DNA of 43,002 nt from Schlegelella_A sp035995885 (lineage in GTDB: Bacteria; Pseudomonadota; Gammaproteobacteria; Burkholderiales; Burkholderiaceae_C), in NCBI GenBank assembly GCA_035995885.1, contig DASYKC010000102.1, forward strand, positions 1 to 43,002, written 5' to 3'. The translations under genes were made by a program, and so were the position numbers. The notes under the pieces are model-generated. The model was not told the origin of the DNA. It worked only from the letters and a program-made list of their open reading frames with translations, and ran no database searches. Of this stretch, positions 30,903 through 38,508 are shown one piece after another; within the stretch, counting starts at the first letter, position 1; the number at the start of each line of letters is the position of its first letter.

Positions 30903-31023
30903 GGCGTTCTCGCGGCAGGATGGAGCGGCGAAGTGTCGCTCGGTTCGCAACGTTATTTCAGGCCCGTCGTGCAGTATGTGGGACAAGTCGGCAGCCGCCG
31001 GTAAGACAGCGCCGACGAGGGGA

Positions 31024-31047
31024 AGGCGACTCTGAATATCATCGCCT
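31024..31047. promoter_or_regulatory. Inverted repeat upstream of the RND operon, candidate operator
   Basis: AGGCGA (31024-31029) and TCGCCT (31042-31047) form a perfect 6-bp inverted repeat with 18-base centre spacing. It encloses the AT-richest patch (TGAATATCA) of the divergent intergenic region, 49 bases before the pump ATG. Size and place fit a TetR/MarR-type operator. No regulator gene is adjacent. Confidence 0.27.
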
Positions 31048-31095
31048 CTTCCCCCGCCGTCCTCCCGGGTCCACCGCGCCCGCCGCGCACCTCCC

Positions 31096-34000
31096 ATGTC
31101 GATCGTCCAGCTCGCGCTGAAGCGTCCGTACACGTTCATCGTGATGGCGATGCTCATCGTCCTGGCGACGCCGTTCGCGCTGCTCAACATGGCGACCGAC
31201 ATCTTCCCGGAGATCAACATCCCGGTGATCTCGATCGTCTGGAACTACACCGGCCTGCCGGCGACCGAGATGGGCAACCGGATCTCGGCCCAGAACGAGC
31301 GCAGCCTGACGACGACGGTGAGCGACATCGAGCACATCGAGTCGACCTCGCTCGCCGGCATCGCCATCATCAAGGTCTTCTTCCAGCCGACCGCGAACAT
31401 CCAGACCGCGATCGCGCAGGTGGTGGCGATCGAGCAGGCGCAATTGCGCCAGCTGCCGCCGGGAATCACGCCGCCGCTGGTCATCAAGTACTCGGCGTCG
31501 AGCATCCCGGTCGTGCAGCTCGGCATGTCGAGCCCGACCTTGTCCGAGCAGGCGGTGTTCGATGCCGCCGTCAACACGCTCAGGCCGCAGCTGATCACGA
31601 TCCCCGGCGTCGCGATCCCGTTTCCGTACGGCGGCAAGAACCGGCTGATCTCGGTCGACCTCGACATGCAGGCGCTGCAGGCGCGCGGCCTCGCGCCCGC
31701 CGACGTCGTCAACGCCGTCAACCTGCAGAACGTGATCCTGCCGTCGGGCACCGCCAAGTTCGGCGACACCGAGTACACGGTGCGGATGAACGGCTCGCCG
31801 GAAGCGATCGCCGGCCTCAACGACCTGCCGGTCAAGACCTCGGCGGGCGGAACCACGACTTACCTGCGCGACGTCGCCTACGTCCGCGACGGCTTCTCGC
31901 CGCAGACCAACATCGTCCGCAAGGACGGCGTGCGCGGCGTCCTGCTGTCGGTGCTGAAGAACGGCGGCGCCTCGACGCTCGACATCGTCGCCAACCTGCG
32001 CGCGATCCTGCCGCGCGTGCAGGCGATCCTGCCCGCCGACGTCAAGGTGACGCCGCTCTTCGACCAGTCGGTGTTCGTCAAGGCGGCGGTGCAGGGCGTC
32101 GTCGTCGAGGCGCTGATCGCCGCCGGCCTGACGGCGGTGATGGTGCTGCTCTTCCTCGGCAACTGGCGCTCGACGCTGATCATCGCGCTGACGATCCCGC
32201 TCTCGATCCTGGCCTCGATCCTGGTCCTGCAGGCGCTCGGCGAGACGCTCAACCTGATGACGCTCGGCGGCTTGGCGCTCTCGGTCGGCATCCTGGTCGA
32301 CCAGGCGATCGTGACGATCGAGAACATCGAGCGCCATCTGCACCTCGGCCAGCCGCTCGAGGAGGCGATCGTCATCGGCGCCGGCGAGATCGGCGTGCCG
32401 GCGTTCGTCTCGACGCTCTGCATCTGCATCGTCTTCGTGCCGATGTTCTTCCTCTCCGGCGTCGCCCGCTTCCTGTTCGTCCCGCTCGCCGAGGCCGTGG
32501 TGATCGCGATGATCGCGTCGTACATCCTGTCGCGGACGCTCGTGCCGACGCTGGTCATGCTGCTGATGCGCGGCACGCACGGCGAAGGCAGACCCGACGA
32601 CGCGGCGCGGCCGAGCCCGCTGCAGCGCGTCTACCGCGCCTTCGACCGCCAGTTCGAGCGCGTCCGCGGCTCCTACACCGTCGCGCTGTCGTCGCTGCTC
32701 GAGAAGCGCGGCGTCTTCGGCGTCGCCTTCCTCGCCTTCTGCCTGCTCTCGTGCGGCCTGTTTCCGTTCCTCGGCCGCGACTTCTTTCCGAGCGTCGACG
32801 CCGGCCTGATCCGCCTGCACCTGCGCGCGCCGACCGGCACCCGGATCGAGGAGACGGCGCGCCTCGCCGACGACGTCGAGGTCGCCATCCGCCAGCTCGT
32901 CCCGAAGGACCAGCTCGAGACGATCCTCGACAACCTCGGCGTTCCGAACAGCGGCATCAACCTGTCGTACAGCAACGCCGGGACGATCGGCACGCTCGAC
33001 GGCGAGATCCAGCTGGCGCTGAAGGAAGGGCACCGGCCGACCGAGGAGTTCGTGACCCTGCTGCGCGCCGAGCTGCCGAAGCGATTCCCGGGCATCGAAT
33101 TCTTCTTCCAGCCCGCCGACATCGTCACCCAGATCCTCAACTTCGGCCTGCCGGCCGCGATCGACGTGCAGCTCACCGGCAACGACCAGCAGGCCAACGC
33201 CGCGCTCGCCGCCGACCTCGTCAAGAAGATCAAGCAGATTCCCGGCGCCGTCGACGCGCACGTGCACCAGCGCCTCGACGCGCCCGCGGTCAACCTGCAG
33301 ATGGACCGGACGCGGCTGCAGCAGATGGGCCTGTCGGCGCAGAACGTCGGCCAGAACGTCCTCGTCTCGCTCTCGGGCAGCTCGCAGACGGCGCCGGCGT
33401 TCTGGCTCAATCCGGCCAACGGCGTCGTCTACTCGATCGCCGTGCAGGCGCCGCAGTACCGCGTCGATTCGCTCGACGCGCTCCTCAACGTGCCGGTCGC
33501 CGGCACCGGCGGCCCGGGCACCTCGACCGCGGCGGCGTCGACGCAGCTGCTCGGCAACCTCGTCGAGGCGACGTCGGCGCGCCAGGCCGCGGTCGTCTCG
33601 CGCTACAACATCCTGCCGGCGATCGACGTCTACGTCAGCGTCCAGGGCACCGACCTCGCCAGCGTCGCCGCGAAAGTGCAGACGCTCGTCGACGAGGTCC
33701 GGCCGAAGCTGCCGCGCGGCAGCCAGATCGCGCTGCGCGGCCAGGTGCAGACGATGCAGGCGTCGTTCATCGGCCTCGGCGTCGGTCTGGCGATGGCGAT
33801 CGTCCTCGTCTACCTTCTGATCGTCGTCAACTTCCAGTCGTGGATCGACGCCGTGATCATCGTCGCCGCCCTGCCCGCGGCGCTCGCCGGCATCGCCTGG
33901 ATGCTCTTCATCAGCGGCACGACGCTGTCGGTGCCGGCGCTCACCGGCGCGATCATGACGATGGGCGTCGCCACGGCGAACAGCATCCTGCTCATTTCGT

Positions 34001-34323
34001 TCGCGCGCCAGCGCCAGCAGGAGGGCGTCGCGCCCGCGCTGGCCGCGCTCGAGGCCGGTGCGACGCGCATCCGGCCGGTGCTGATGACGGCGCTGGCGAT
34101 GATCATCGGCATGATTCCGATGGCGCTCGGCCTCGGCGAAGGCGCCGAGCAGAACGCGCCGCTCGGCCGCGCCGTCATCGGCGGCCTGCTGTTCGCGACG
34201 GTGTCGACGCTGCTCTTCGTGCCGGTCGTCTTCGCCGGCGTCCATGACCGGCTGGCGCGCCGCCACGCGGCGCGCGCCGCGCGCGCGGGCGTCGCGTCGG
34301 CACCGTTGTTGCAGGAGGGCTGA
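31096..34323 (+). CDS. RND-family efflux pump, inner-membrane subunit
   Basis: This is a proton-driven RND (AcrB/HAE1-superfamily) exporter of 1075 residues. The N-terminal helix starts ALKRPYTFIVMAMLIVLATP, followed by porter subdomains, then helices 2-6 around residues 335-480, a cytoplasmic loop, the helix near 545, a second porter half, and the last helices from about residue 890. The subfamily marks are VWNYTGLPATEMGNR near residue 50 and GVATANSILLISFARQ near residue 957. In helix 4 the proton-relay pair that is usually Asp-Asp reads D402-Q403 in GILVDQAIVTIEN. The Lys matching AcrB K940 is Ala (A961), as in related subfamily members. It is first in a three-gene operon, so it should work with the adaptor and channel below. 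Substrates are unknown. Confidence 0.95.
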   Translation: MSIVQLALKRPYTFIVMAMLIVLATPFALLNMATDIFPEINIPVISIVWNYTGLPATEMGNRISAQNERSLTTTVSDIEHIESTSLAGIAIIKVFFQPTANIQTAIAQVVAIEQAQLRQLPPGITPPLVIKYSASSIPVVQLGMSSPTLSEQAVFDAAVNTLRPQLITIPGVAIPFPYGGKNRLISVDLDMQALQARGLAPADVVNAVNLQNVILPSGTAKFGDTEYTVRMNGSPEAIAGLNDLPVKTSAGGTTTYLRDVAYVRDGFSPQTNIVRKDGVRGVLLSVLKNGGASTLDIVANLRAILPRVQAILPADVKVTPLFDQSVFVKAAVQGVVVEALIAAGLTAVMVLLFLGNWRSTLIIALTIPLSILASILVLQALGETLNLMTLGGLALSVGILVDQAIVTIENIERHLHLGQPLEEAIVIGAGEIGVPAFVSTLCICIVFVPMFFLSGVARFLFVPLAEAVVIAMIASYILSRTLVPTLVMLLMRGTHGEGRPDDAARPSPLQRVYRAFDRQFERVRGSYTVALSSLLEKRGVFGVAFLAFCLLSCGLFPFLGRDFFPSVDAGLIRLHLRAPTGTRIEETARLADDVEVAIRQLVPKDQLETILDNLGVPNSGINLSYSNAGTIGTLDGEIQLALKEGHRPTEEFVTLLRAELPKRFPGIEFFFQPADIVTQILNFGLPAAIDVQLTGNDQQANAALAADLVKKIKQIPGAVDAHVHQRLDAPAVNLQMDRTRLQQMGLSAQNVGQNVLVSLSGSSQTAPAFWLNPANGVVYSIAVQAPQYRVDSLDALLNVPVAGTGGPGTSTAAASTQLLGNLVEATSARQAAVVSRYNILPAIDVYVSVQGTDLASVAAKVQTLVDEVRPKLPRGSQIALRGQVQTMQASFIGLGVGLAMAIVLVYLLIVVNFQSWIDAVIIVAALPAALAGIAWMLFISGTTLSVPALTGAIMTMGVATANSILLISFARQRQQEGVAPALAALEAGATRIRPVLMTALAMIIGMIPMALGLGEGAEQNAPLGRAVIGGLLFATVSTLLFVPVVFAGVHDRLARRHAARAARAGVASAPLLQEG

Positions 34324-34326
34324 TCG

Positions 34327-35568
34327 ATGGCCGATCACCCCAAGCCCGCCGACTCCCCGCCGCCTCCGCCGCCAGTCGACGCGGCGCAGCGCGCGCGCGT
34401 CGCCCGCGGCACGCGCATCGCGGTCATCGTCGTCCTGGTGCTGCTCGCCGTCGGCGCCGGCCGGACGATCCTCGGCCGGATGGCGAACGCCAAGATCCTC
34501 GAGGGCAACGTCGCCGAGGGCACCGTGCAGTACGTCAAGACGACGGTCGCCAGGGCCAGCGCGGGCGGCCAGACGCTGGCCCTGCCCGGGTCGCTGCAAG
34601 GCTTCCAGCAGGCGCCGCTGGCGGCGCGCTCGGCCGGCTACGTCAAGCGCTGGACCCGCGACATCGGCAGCCACGTCGCCAAGGGCGAGCTGCTCGCGGT
34701 GATCGAATCGCCCGAGATCGACCAGCAGCTGTCGCAGGCCGAAGCGGCGCGCCAGCAGACCGCGGCGAGCCTGGGGCTGGCCAAGAGCACGGTCGAGCGC
34801 TGGGAGGCGCTGCGCAAGAAGGACGTCGTCTCGCAGCAGGAGCTCGACGAGCGGCGCAGCGGCCAGACCCAGGCCGTCGCCAACCTCGCCGCCGCCGACG
34901 CAAACGTCCAACGGCTGCGCCAGCTGCAGGGCTTCACGCGGATCACGGCGCCGTTCGACGGCGTCATCACGCGGCGGAACGTCGACGTCGGCGACCTCAT
35001 CGATTCGAGCGGCAAGACGCTCTTCGTGCTGACGCAGATGGATCCGCTGCGCGTCTACGTCAACGTGCCGCAGTCGTACGCGCAGCTGGTGCGGGCCGGG
35101 CAGAAGGTCGTCGTCACCCAGTCCGAGCTGCGTGGCCAGTCGTTTTCCGGCGAGGTCGCGCGCACCGCCGCGTCGATCGACCCGACGACGCGGACAATGC
35201 AGGTCGAGATCGCCTTGCCGAACAAGAACGGCACCCTGCTGCCGGGCGCGTACGTCCAGGTCGAGCTGCCGCTCGCCGGCAATCGCATGCTCGTCGTGCC
35301 AACCAACGTGCTGCTCTTTCGCGGCGAGGGAACACGCGTCGCCGTCGTCGATTCGGCCAACCGCGTCCACCTCAAGCCGGTCACCCTCGGCCGCAACCTC
35401 GGCGAATCGATCGAGGTCGTCGACGGCGTCGCCGCCGGCGAGCGACTCGTCGTCAATCCGTCCGATTCGCTCGGCGAAGGCGAGACCGTCGCCATCGCCG
35501 CGGCGGACGACGGCGCTGCCGCGAGCGGCGCGCGCGCCGGCCGGCCCGCCGCCAAGGCGCTGCCGTGA
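34327..35568 (+). CDS. RND efflux periplasmic adaptor (membrane fusion protein)
   Basis: This is the HlyD/AcrA-type adaptor that links the RND pump to the outer-membrane channel. It has 413 residues. A Pro-rich cytoplasmic N-terminus (residues 1-20) precedes one membrane helix (IAVIVVLVLLAVGAG, about 34-50); there is no lipobox, so it is anchored by this helix. The lipoyl half-motifs are GYVKRWTRDIGSHVAKGELL near residue 103 and ITAPFDGVITRRNVDVGDLI near residue 208. A helical hairpin lies between them (about 125-190). A beta-barrel follows with VNVPQSYAQLVRAGQKV, and a membrane-proximal domain near 340-395. It starts three bases after the pump stop. Confidence 0.94.
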   Translation: MADHPKPADSPPPPPPVDAAQRARVARGTRIAVIVVLVLLAVGAGRTILGRMANAKILEGNVAEGTVQYVKTTVARASAGGQTLALPGSLQGFQQAPLAARSAGYVKRWTRDIGSHVAKGELLAVIESPEIDQQLSQAEAARQQTAASLGLAKSTVERWEALRKKDVVSQQELDERRSGQTQAVANLAAADANVQRLRQLQGFTRITAPFDGVITRRNVDVGDLIDSSGKTLFVLTQMDPLRVYVNVPQSYAQLVRAGQKVVVTQSELRGQSFSGEVARTAASIDPTTRTMQVEIALPNKNGTLLPGAYVQVELPLAGNRMLVVPTNVLLFRGEGTRVAVVDSANRVHLKPVTLGRNLGESIEVVDGVAAGERLVVNPSDSLGEGETVAIAAADDGAAASGARAGRPAAKALP

Positions 35569-37040
35569 CGCGGCAGCGCCTGCGCGCGCGCGAAGGCGCG
35601 AGCGCCCGGATGGGCGCGATCGGCGCGGCCGCCGCCTGCGTCGTCGGGCTCGCCGGCTGCGTCGTCGGCCCGAACTACGCGCGTCCCGCGGTCGAGACGC
35701 CGCCGGCGTGGAAGCTCGAGGCGCCGTGGCGCGCGGGAACGCCCGACGACGCCGCGCCGAAGGGCCCGTGGTGGCAGCGCTTCGGCGATTCCCGCCTCGA
35801 CGCGCTGCAGGCGCAGGCGATGGCGCAGAGCCCGACGATCGCGCTCGCGAGCGCGCGTCTCGCCCAGGCGCGGGCGGTCGTCGCCGCGACCACGGCGGGC
35901 CTGTTGCCGAGCGCGAGCCTGGGCGCACGCGCGACGCGCCAGCGCATCTCGGCGAACCGCCCGCTCGCCAACTACAGCTCGCCCAACTTCGCGACGGTGC
36001 AGAACGACGCGCTCCTCTCGCTCGCGGTCAGCTACGAGTTCGATCTCGCCGGCCGGGTCCAGCGCACCGTCGAGGGAGTTCGCGCCAGCGCCGAGCAGGC
36101 GGCGGCCGACTTCGAGAACACGCGGCTCCTGCTCGGCACCGATCTCGCGACTGCGTACTTCAACCTGCGCGCGATCGACATCGAGCTCGACGTCGTGGCG
36201 CGCTCGCTCGACCTGCAGCAGCGCTCGCTCGATTTCGTCAGGACCCGGCACGACCTCGGCGCGGCCTCGGGCCTGGACGTCGCCCAGCAGCAGGCCTTGC
36301 TCGACACGACGCTGACCCAGCTCGACCTGCTGCGGCGCCAGCGCGGCCCGTTCGAGCACGCGGTCGCGACGCTGGCCGGAACGCCGGCGCCGTCGTTCAC
36401 GCTCGCGCCCGACATCCGCGAGCTGACGCCGCCGACGGTGCCGCTCGGCGTCCCTTCCGACGTGCTCGAGCGCCGCCCCGACGTCGCCTCGGCCGAGCGG
36501 GCGATGGCGGCGGCGAATGCGCAGATCGGCATCGCCACGTCGGCCTACTACCCCAGCATCACGATCGCGCCCAACGTCGGCTTCGAAAGCCGTTCGCTCG
36601 CCGGCCTGTTCGACGCGCCGAGCCTGCTCTGGTCGATCGGCGCGCAGGTGGCCCAGCCGCTCTTTTCCGGCGGCCGGCTCGATGCCAACGTCGACTTCGC
36701 GCGCGCCAACTACGACGCCACGGTCGCGAGCTACCGGCGCACGGTGCTGACGGCGATGCAGGAGGTCGAGGACGGCATCACCAGCCTGGCGGCGCTCGAG
36801 AGCGCCGACCGGCAGTCGCGCACCGCGGTCGAGACGTCGCGTCTCGTGCTCGAGCTCGCGACCGCGCGCTACGAGGGTGGCGCGACGACCTACCTCGACG
36901 TCATCACCGCGCAGCAGGCGCTCCTCGCCGCCGAACGGCTCGCGGCGCAGCTCTCGGGCCAGCGACTCCTCACGTCGGTCTTTCTCATCAAGGCGCTCGG
37001 CGGCGACTGGGAGCGACCCGCGCGTCTGGTCGGCGGCTAG
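35565..37040 (+). CDS. Outer-membrane efflux channel lipoprotein, NodT family
   Basis: This is the TolC/OprM-like outer-membrane channel of the tripartite pump, 491 residues from the GTG start. The lipobox VGLAGC places the acylated Cys at residue 32, followed by VVGPNYARPAVETP, the usual NodT N-terminus. Two homologous channel repeats follow. Typical blocks are PWWQRFGDSRLDALQAQAMA, AYFNLRAIDIELDVVARSL and RRPDVASAERAMAAANAQIG with AYYPSITI. The GTG at 35565 overlaps the adaptor TGA (GTGA), showing coupling. An ATG at 35610 is a possible alternative start but would leave a 16-residue signal. A C-terminal SGQRLLTSVFLIKALGGDW ends the protein. Confidence 0.94.
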   Translation: MTRQRLRAREGASARMGAIGAAAACVVGLAGCVVGPNYARPAVETPPAWKLEAPWRAGTPDDAAPKGPWWQRFGDSRLDALQAQAMAQSPTIALASARLAQARAVVAATTAGLLPSASLGARATRQRISANRPLANYSSPNFATVQNDALLSLAVSYEFDLAGRVQRTVEGVRASAEQAAADFENTRLLLGTDLATAYFNLRAIDIELDVVARSLDLQQRSLDFVRTRHDLGAASGLDVAQQQALLDTTLTQLDLLRRQRGPFEHAVATLAGTPAPSFTLAPDIRELTPPTVPLGVPSDVLERRPDVASAERAMAAANAQIGIATSAYYPSITIAPNVGFESRSLAGLFDAPSLLWSIGAQVAQPLFSGGRLDANVDFARANYDATVASYRRTVLTAMQEVEDGITSLAALESADRQSRTAVETSRLVLELATARYEGGATTYLDVITAQQALLAAERLAAQLSGQRLLTSVFLIKALGGDWERPARLVGG

Positions 37041-37139
37041 GGCCTGTTCCCGCCTCGGCCGGGCGAGGGTTGAAGTCGCACGAGCCGGCCTCAGCTTTGC
37101 GTCATGGCGCCGCCGAAGCGGGGCCCGAAAGACCCTCCC

Positions 37140-37475
37140 ATGAACGCCCCCCGCACCGAATCCCTGCACGCCCGCATCGAGACGCTGATCGCCCTGGCGC
37201 GGCTGCTCGAGCGCGTCGAGGCGAGCCCGAAGGCAGTCGGCGCCGACCCCTACCGGGCGCTCGTCCTCCAGATCAAGGCCGCGCTCGCCGCGCCGGTGCC
37301 TTCGGCGCCGCTGCAGGCGATCCTCAGCGCCCATCCGGCGACGGCCGAGATCTACGAGAACATGAACTACGAGACCTCCGGGCTGTCGCGCTCGCCGCTC
37401 GAGCGCTCGGTCGCGACCGAGATGCTGGCGACCCGGCTGCTCGACGAGATCGCGCACCGCCCGTCGCGCGCCTGA
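37140..37475 (+). CDS. Small conserved hypothetical protein
   Basis: This is a 111-residue soluble, mostly helical protein of unknown function. Visible parts are LHARIETLIALARLLERVEA near residue 8, DPYRALVLQIKAALAAP near residue 37 and HPATAEIYENMNYETSGLSR near residue 65, then LERSVATEMLATRLLDEIA. The run with paired Tyr and Asn is unlike low-complexity shadow sequence and indicates a real gene. I recall similar unnamed proteins in Burkholderiales. An in-frame ATG at 37104 would add 12 residues of basic, Pro-rich sequence; 37140 is preferred on composition. It follows the efflux operon by 99 bases and is convergent with pssA. Confidence 0.65.
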   Translation: MNAPRTESLHARIETLIALARLLERVEASPKAVGADPYRALVLQIKAALAAPVPSAPLQAILSAHPATAEIYENMNYETSGLSRSPLERSVATEMLATRLLDEIAHRPSRA

Positions 37476-37479
37476 GCGC

Positions 37480-37499
37480 GCCGCCGGCCGCGCGGCGGC
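37480..37499. terminator. Hairpin between convergent genes
   Basis: GCCGCC (37480-37485) and GGCGGC (37494-37499) pair perfectly around an 8-base loop. It lies in the 30-base gap between the small conserved gene and pssA. It could act on both strands; neither side has a T-run. Confidence 0.35.
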
Positions 37500-37505
37500 C
37501 GTGCC

Positions 37506-38141
37506 TCAGAGCTTGGGGATGCGCAAGGTCTTGCTGATCATCAAGGTGCCCGACAGCGCGAACAGCAGGACCAGCGGATGGAGCTCGGCGCCGGCCACGG
37601 TCCAGCTGCCGCCGTAGAGCGCGGCGCCGATCCGGCCGTGCCAGACCGCCCACGCGAGCACCGCGGTGAGGAGCACGCTGGTCGGGATCGGCGTTCCCTC
37701 GAAGTACTTGACCTTGTCGCCGCCGTCCGCGAGCGACTCGGCGGTGACGTTGTAGCGCGCCAGCCGCGACACGCCGCAGCAGACGAAGTAGACGAGGACG
37801 ACGGCGTCCCACGCCCCCGCCATGCCGCAGGCGAAGGCGAGGGCGGCGGGAGCGACGCCGAACGAGATCACGTCGGCGAGCGAGTCGAGCTCGCGGCCGA
37901 GCGCCGACGCGGTCCGGCGCCAGCGCGCGATCCGGCCGTCGATGACGTCGAAGACGAGCGCCGCCGGGGCGAAGGCGGCGGCGACGAGCAGGTCGCCGGC
38001 GTCGCGCGTGACGAGCGATCGCATCGCCATCAGCACCGCGGCGACACCGCACGCGGCGTTGCCGAGCGTGAAGAAGTCCGCGAGGTGGAAGCCGCGGATC
38101 ATCGAGAAGTGCCGGCGCGGCGCGGTCGGGCGGGTGTCCAT
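37506..38141 (-). CDS. pssA: CDP-diacylglycerol--serine O-phosphatidyltransferase
   Basis: This is an inner-membrane CDP-alcohol phosphatidyltransferase that makes phosphatidylserine from CDP-diacylglycerol and serine, the route to phosphatidylethanolamine. It has 211 residues and about six to seven membrane helices. The catalytic signature is complete: D68-G69-x2-A72-R73-x8-G82-x3-D86-x3-D90 in VIDGRIARWRRTASALGREL. The N-terminal HFSMIRGFHLADFFTLGNAA and the later VSRLARYNVTAE and YFEGTPIPTS are typical of type II PssA rather than of phosphatidylglycerophosphate or phosphatidylcholine synthases. The start at 38141 is set by the family N-terminus; the frame extends into non-coding-like sequence. 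No lipid genes are adjacent. Confidence 0.92.
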   Translation of the reverse strand: MDTRPTAPRRHFSMIRGFHLADFFTLGNAACGVAAVLMAMRSLVTRDAGDLLVAAAFAPAALVFDVIDGRIARWRRTASALGRELDSLADVISFGVAPAALAFACGMAGAWDAVVLVYFVCCGVSRLARYNVTAESLADGGDKVKYFEGTPIPTSVLLTAVLAWAVWHGRIGAALYGGSWTVAGAELHPLVLLFALSGTLMISKTLRIPKL

Positions 38142-38310
38142 GCTCGGTCCTCGTCGTTGCACGCCGCGGCTGCGGCGCGTGGCGCGAGTGTTCGTCATTC
38201 GCGCGCGCTCGTCTGCCGGCGATTTCCCACAGCGGAACGCGCCCTCGGCGGGTCGCGCGGCCAGCGCCGATCGTCTCCACTGGATCCCGCGCCGCGCCGA
38301 TCGGCGCCAC

Positions 38311-38315
38311 AGGAG
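38311..38315 (+). promoter_or_regulatory. Ribosome binding site of the small acidic gene
   Basis: AGGAG lies seven bases before the ATG at 38323. It supports translation of this short gene and its start. Confidence 0.5.
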
Positions 38316-38322
38316 ACATGAC

Positions 38323-38502
38323 ATGAGCACACGGTCGTCGAGCCCGTCCGTCAACTCTGCCGAGGACCAGCGCGAAGCGCTCGCCGAGTCGGAGAAGCAG
38401 GCCAACGAGAACCAGTTCCGCGAAGAGAACGAGGAGAAGATCGTCGAGATCCCGCCGGTCGACAAGGACGAGCGGCCGATCCGCGGCCTCGATCCGAAGT
38501 AG
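38323..38502 (+). CDS. Small acidic hydrophilic protein
   Basis: This is a 59-residue polar protein without hydrophobic segments. The composition is rich in Glu, Asp, Ser and Asn, with SAEDQREALAESEKQANENQ in the first half, then EENEEKIVEIPPVDKDERPI and a C-terminal RGLDPK. It is probably intrinsically disordered. The evidence for a real gene is a clean AGGAG (38311-38315) seven bases before the ATG, and a composition quite unlike the Arg/Ala-rich shadow frames. An ATG at 38318 is closed at once by TGA. The stop lies six bases from the zwf stop on the other strand. Function unknown. Confidence 0.65.
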   Translation: MSTRSSSPSVNSAEDQREALAESEKQANENQFREENEEKIVEIPPVDKDERPIRGLDPK

Positions 38503-38508
38503 CGGCCT

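Noticed and set aside
31039..35928. A 1629-codon minus-strand open frame opposite the RND operon
   Set aside because: Low-complexity Arg/Asp/Glu composition, opposite genes with full family motifs. It is a shadow frame.
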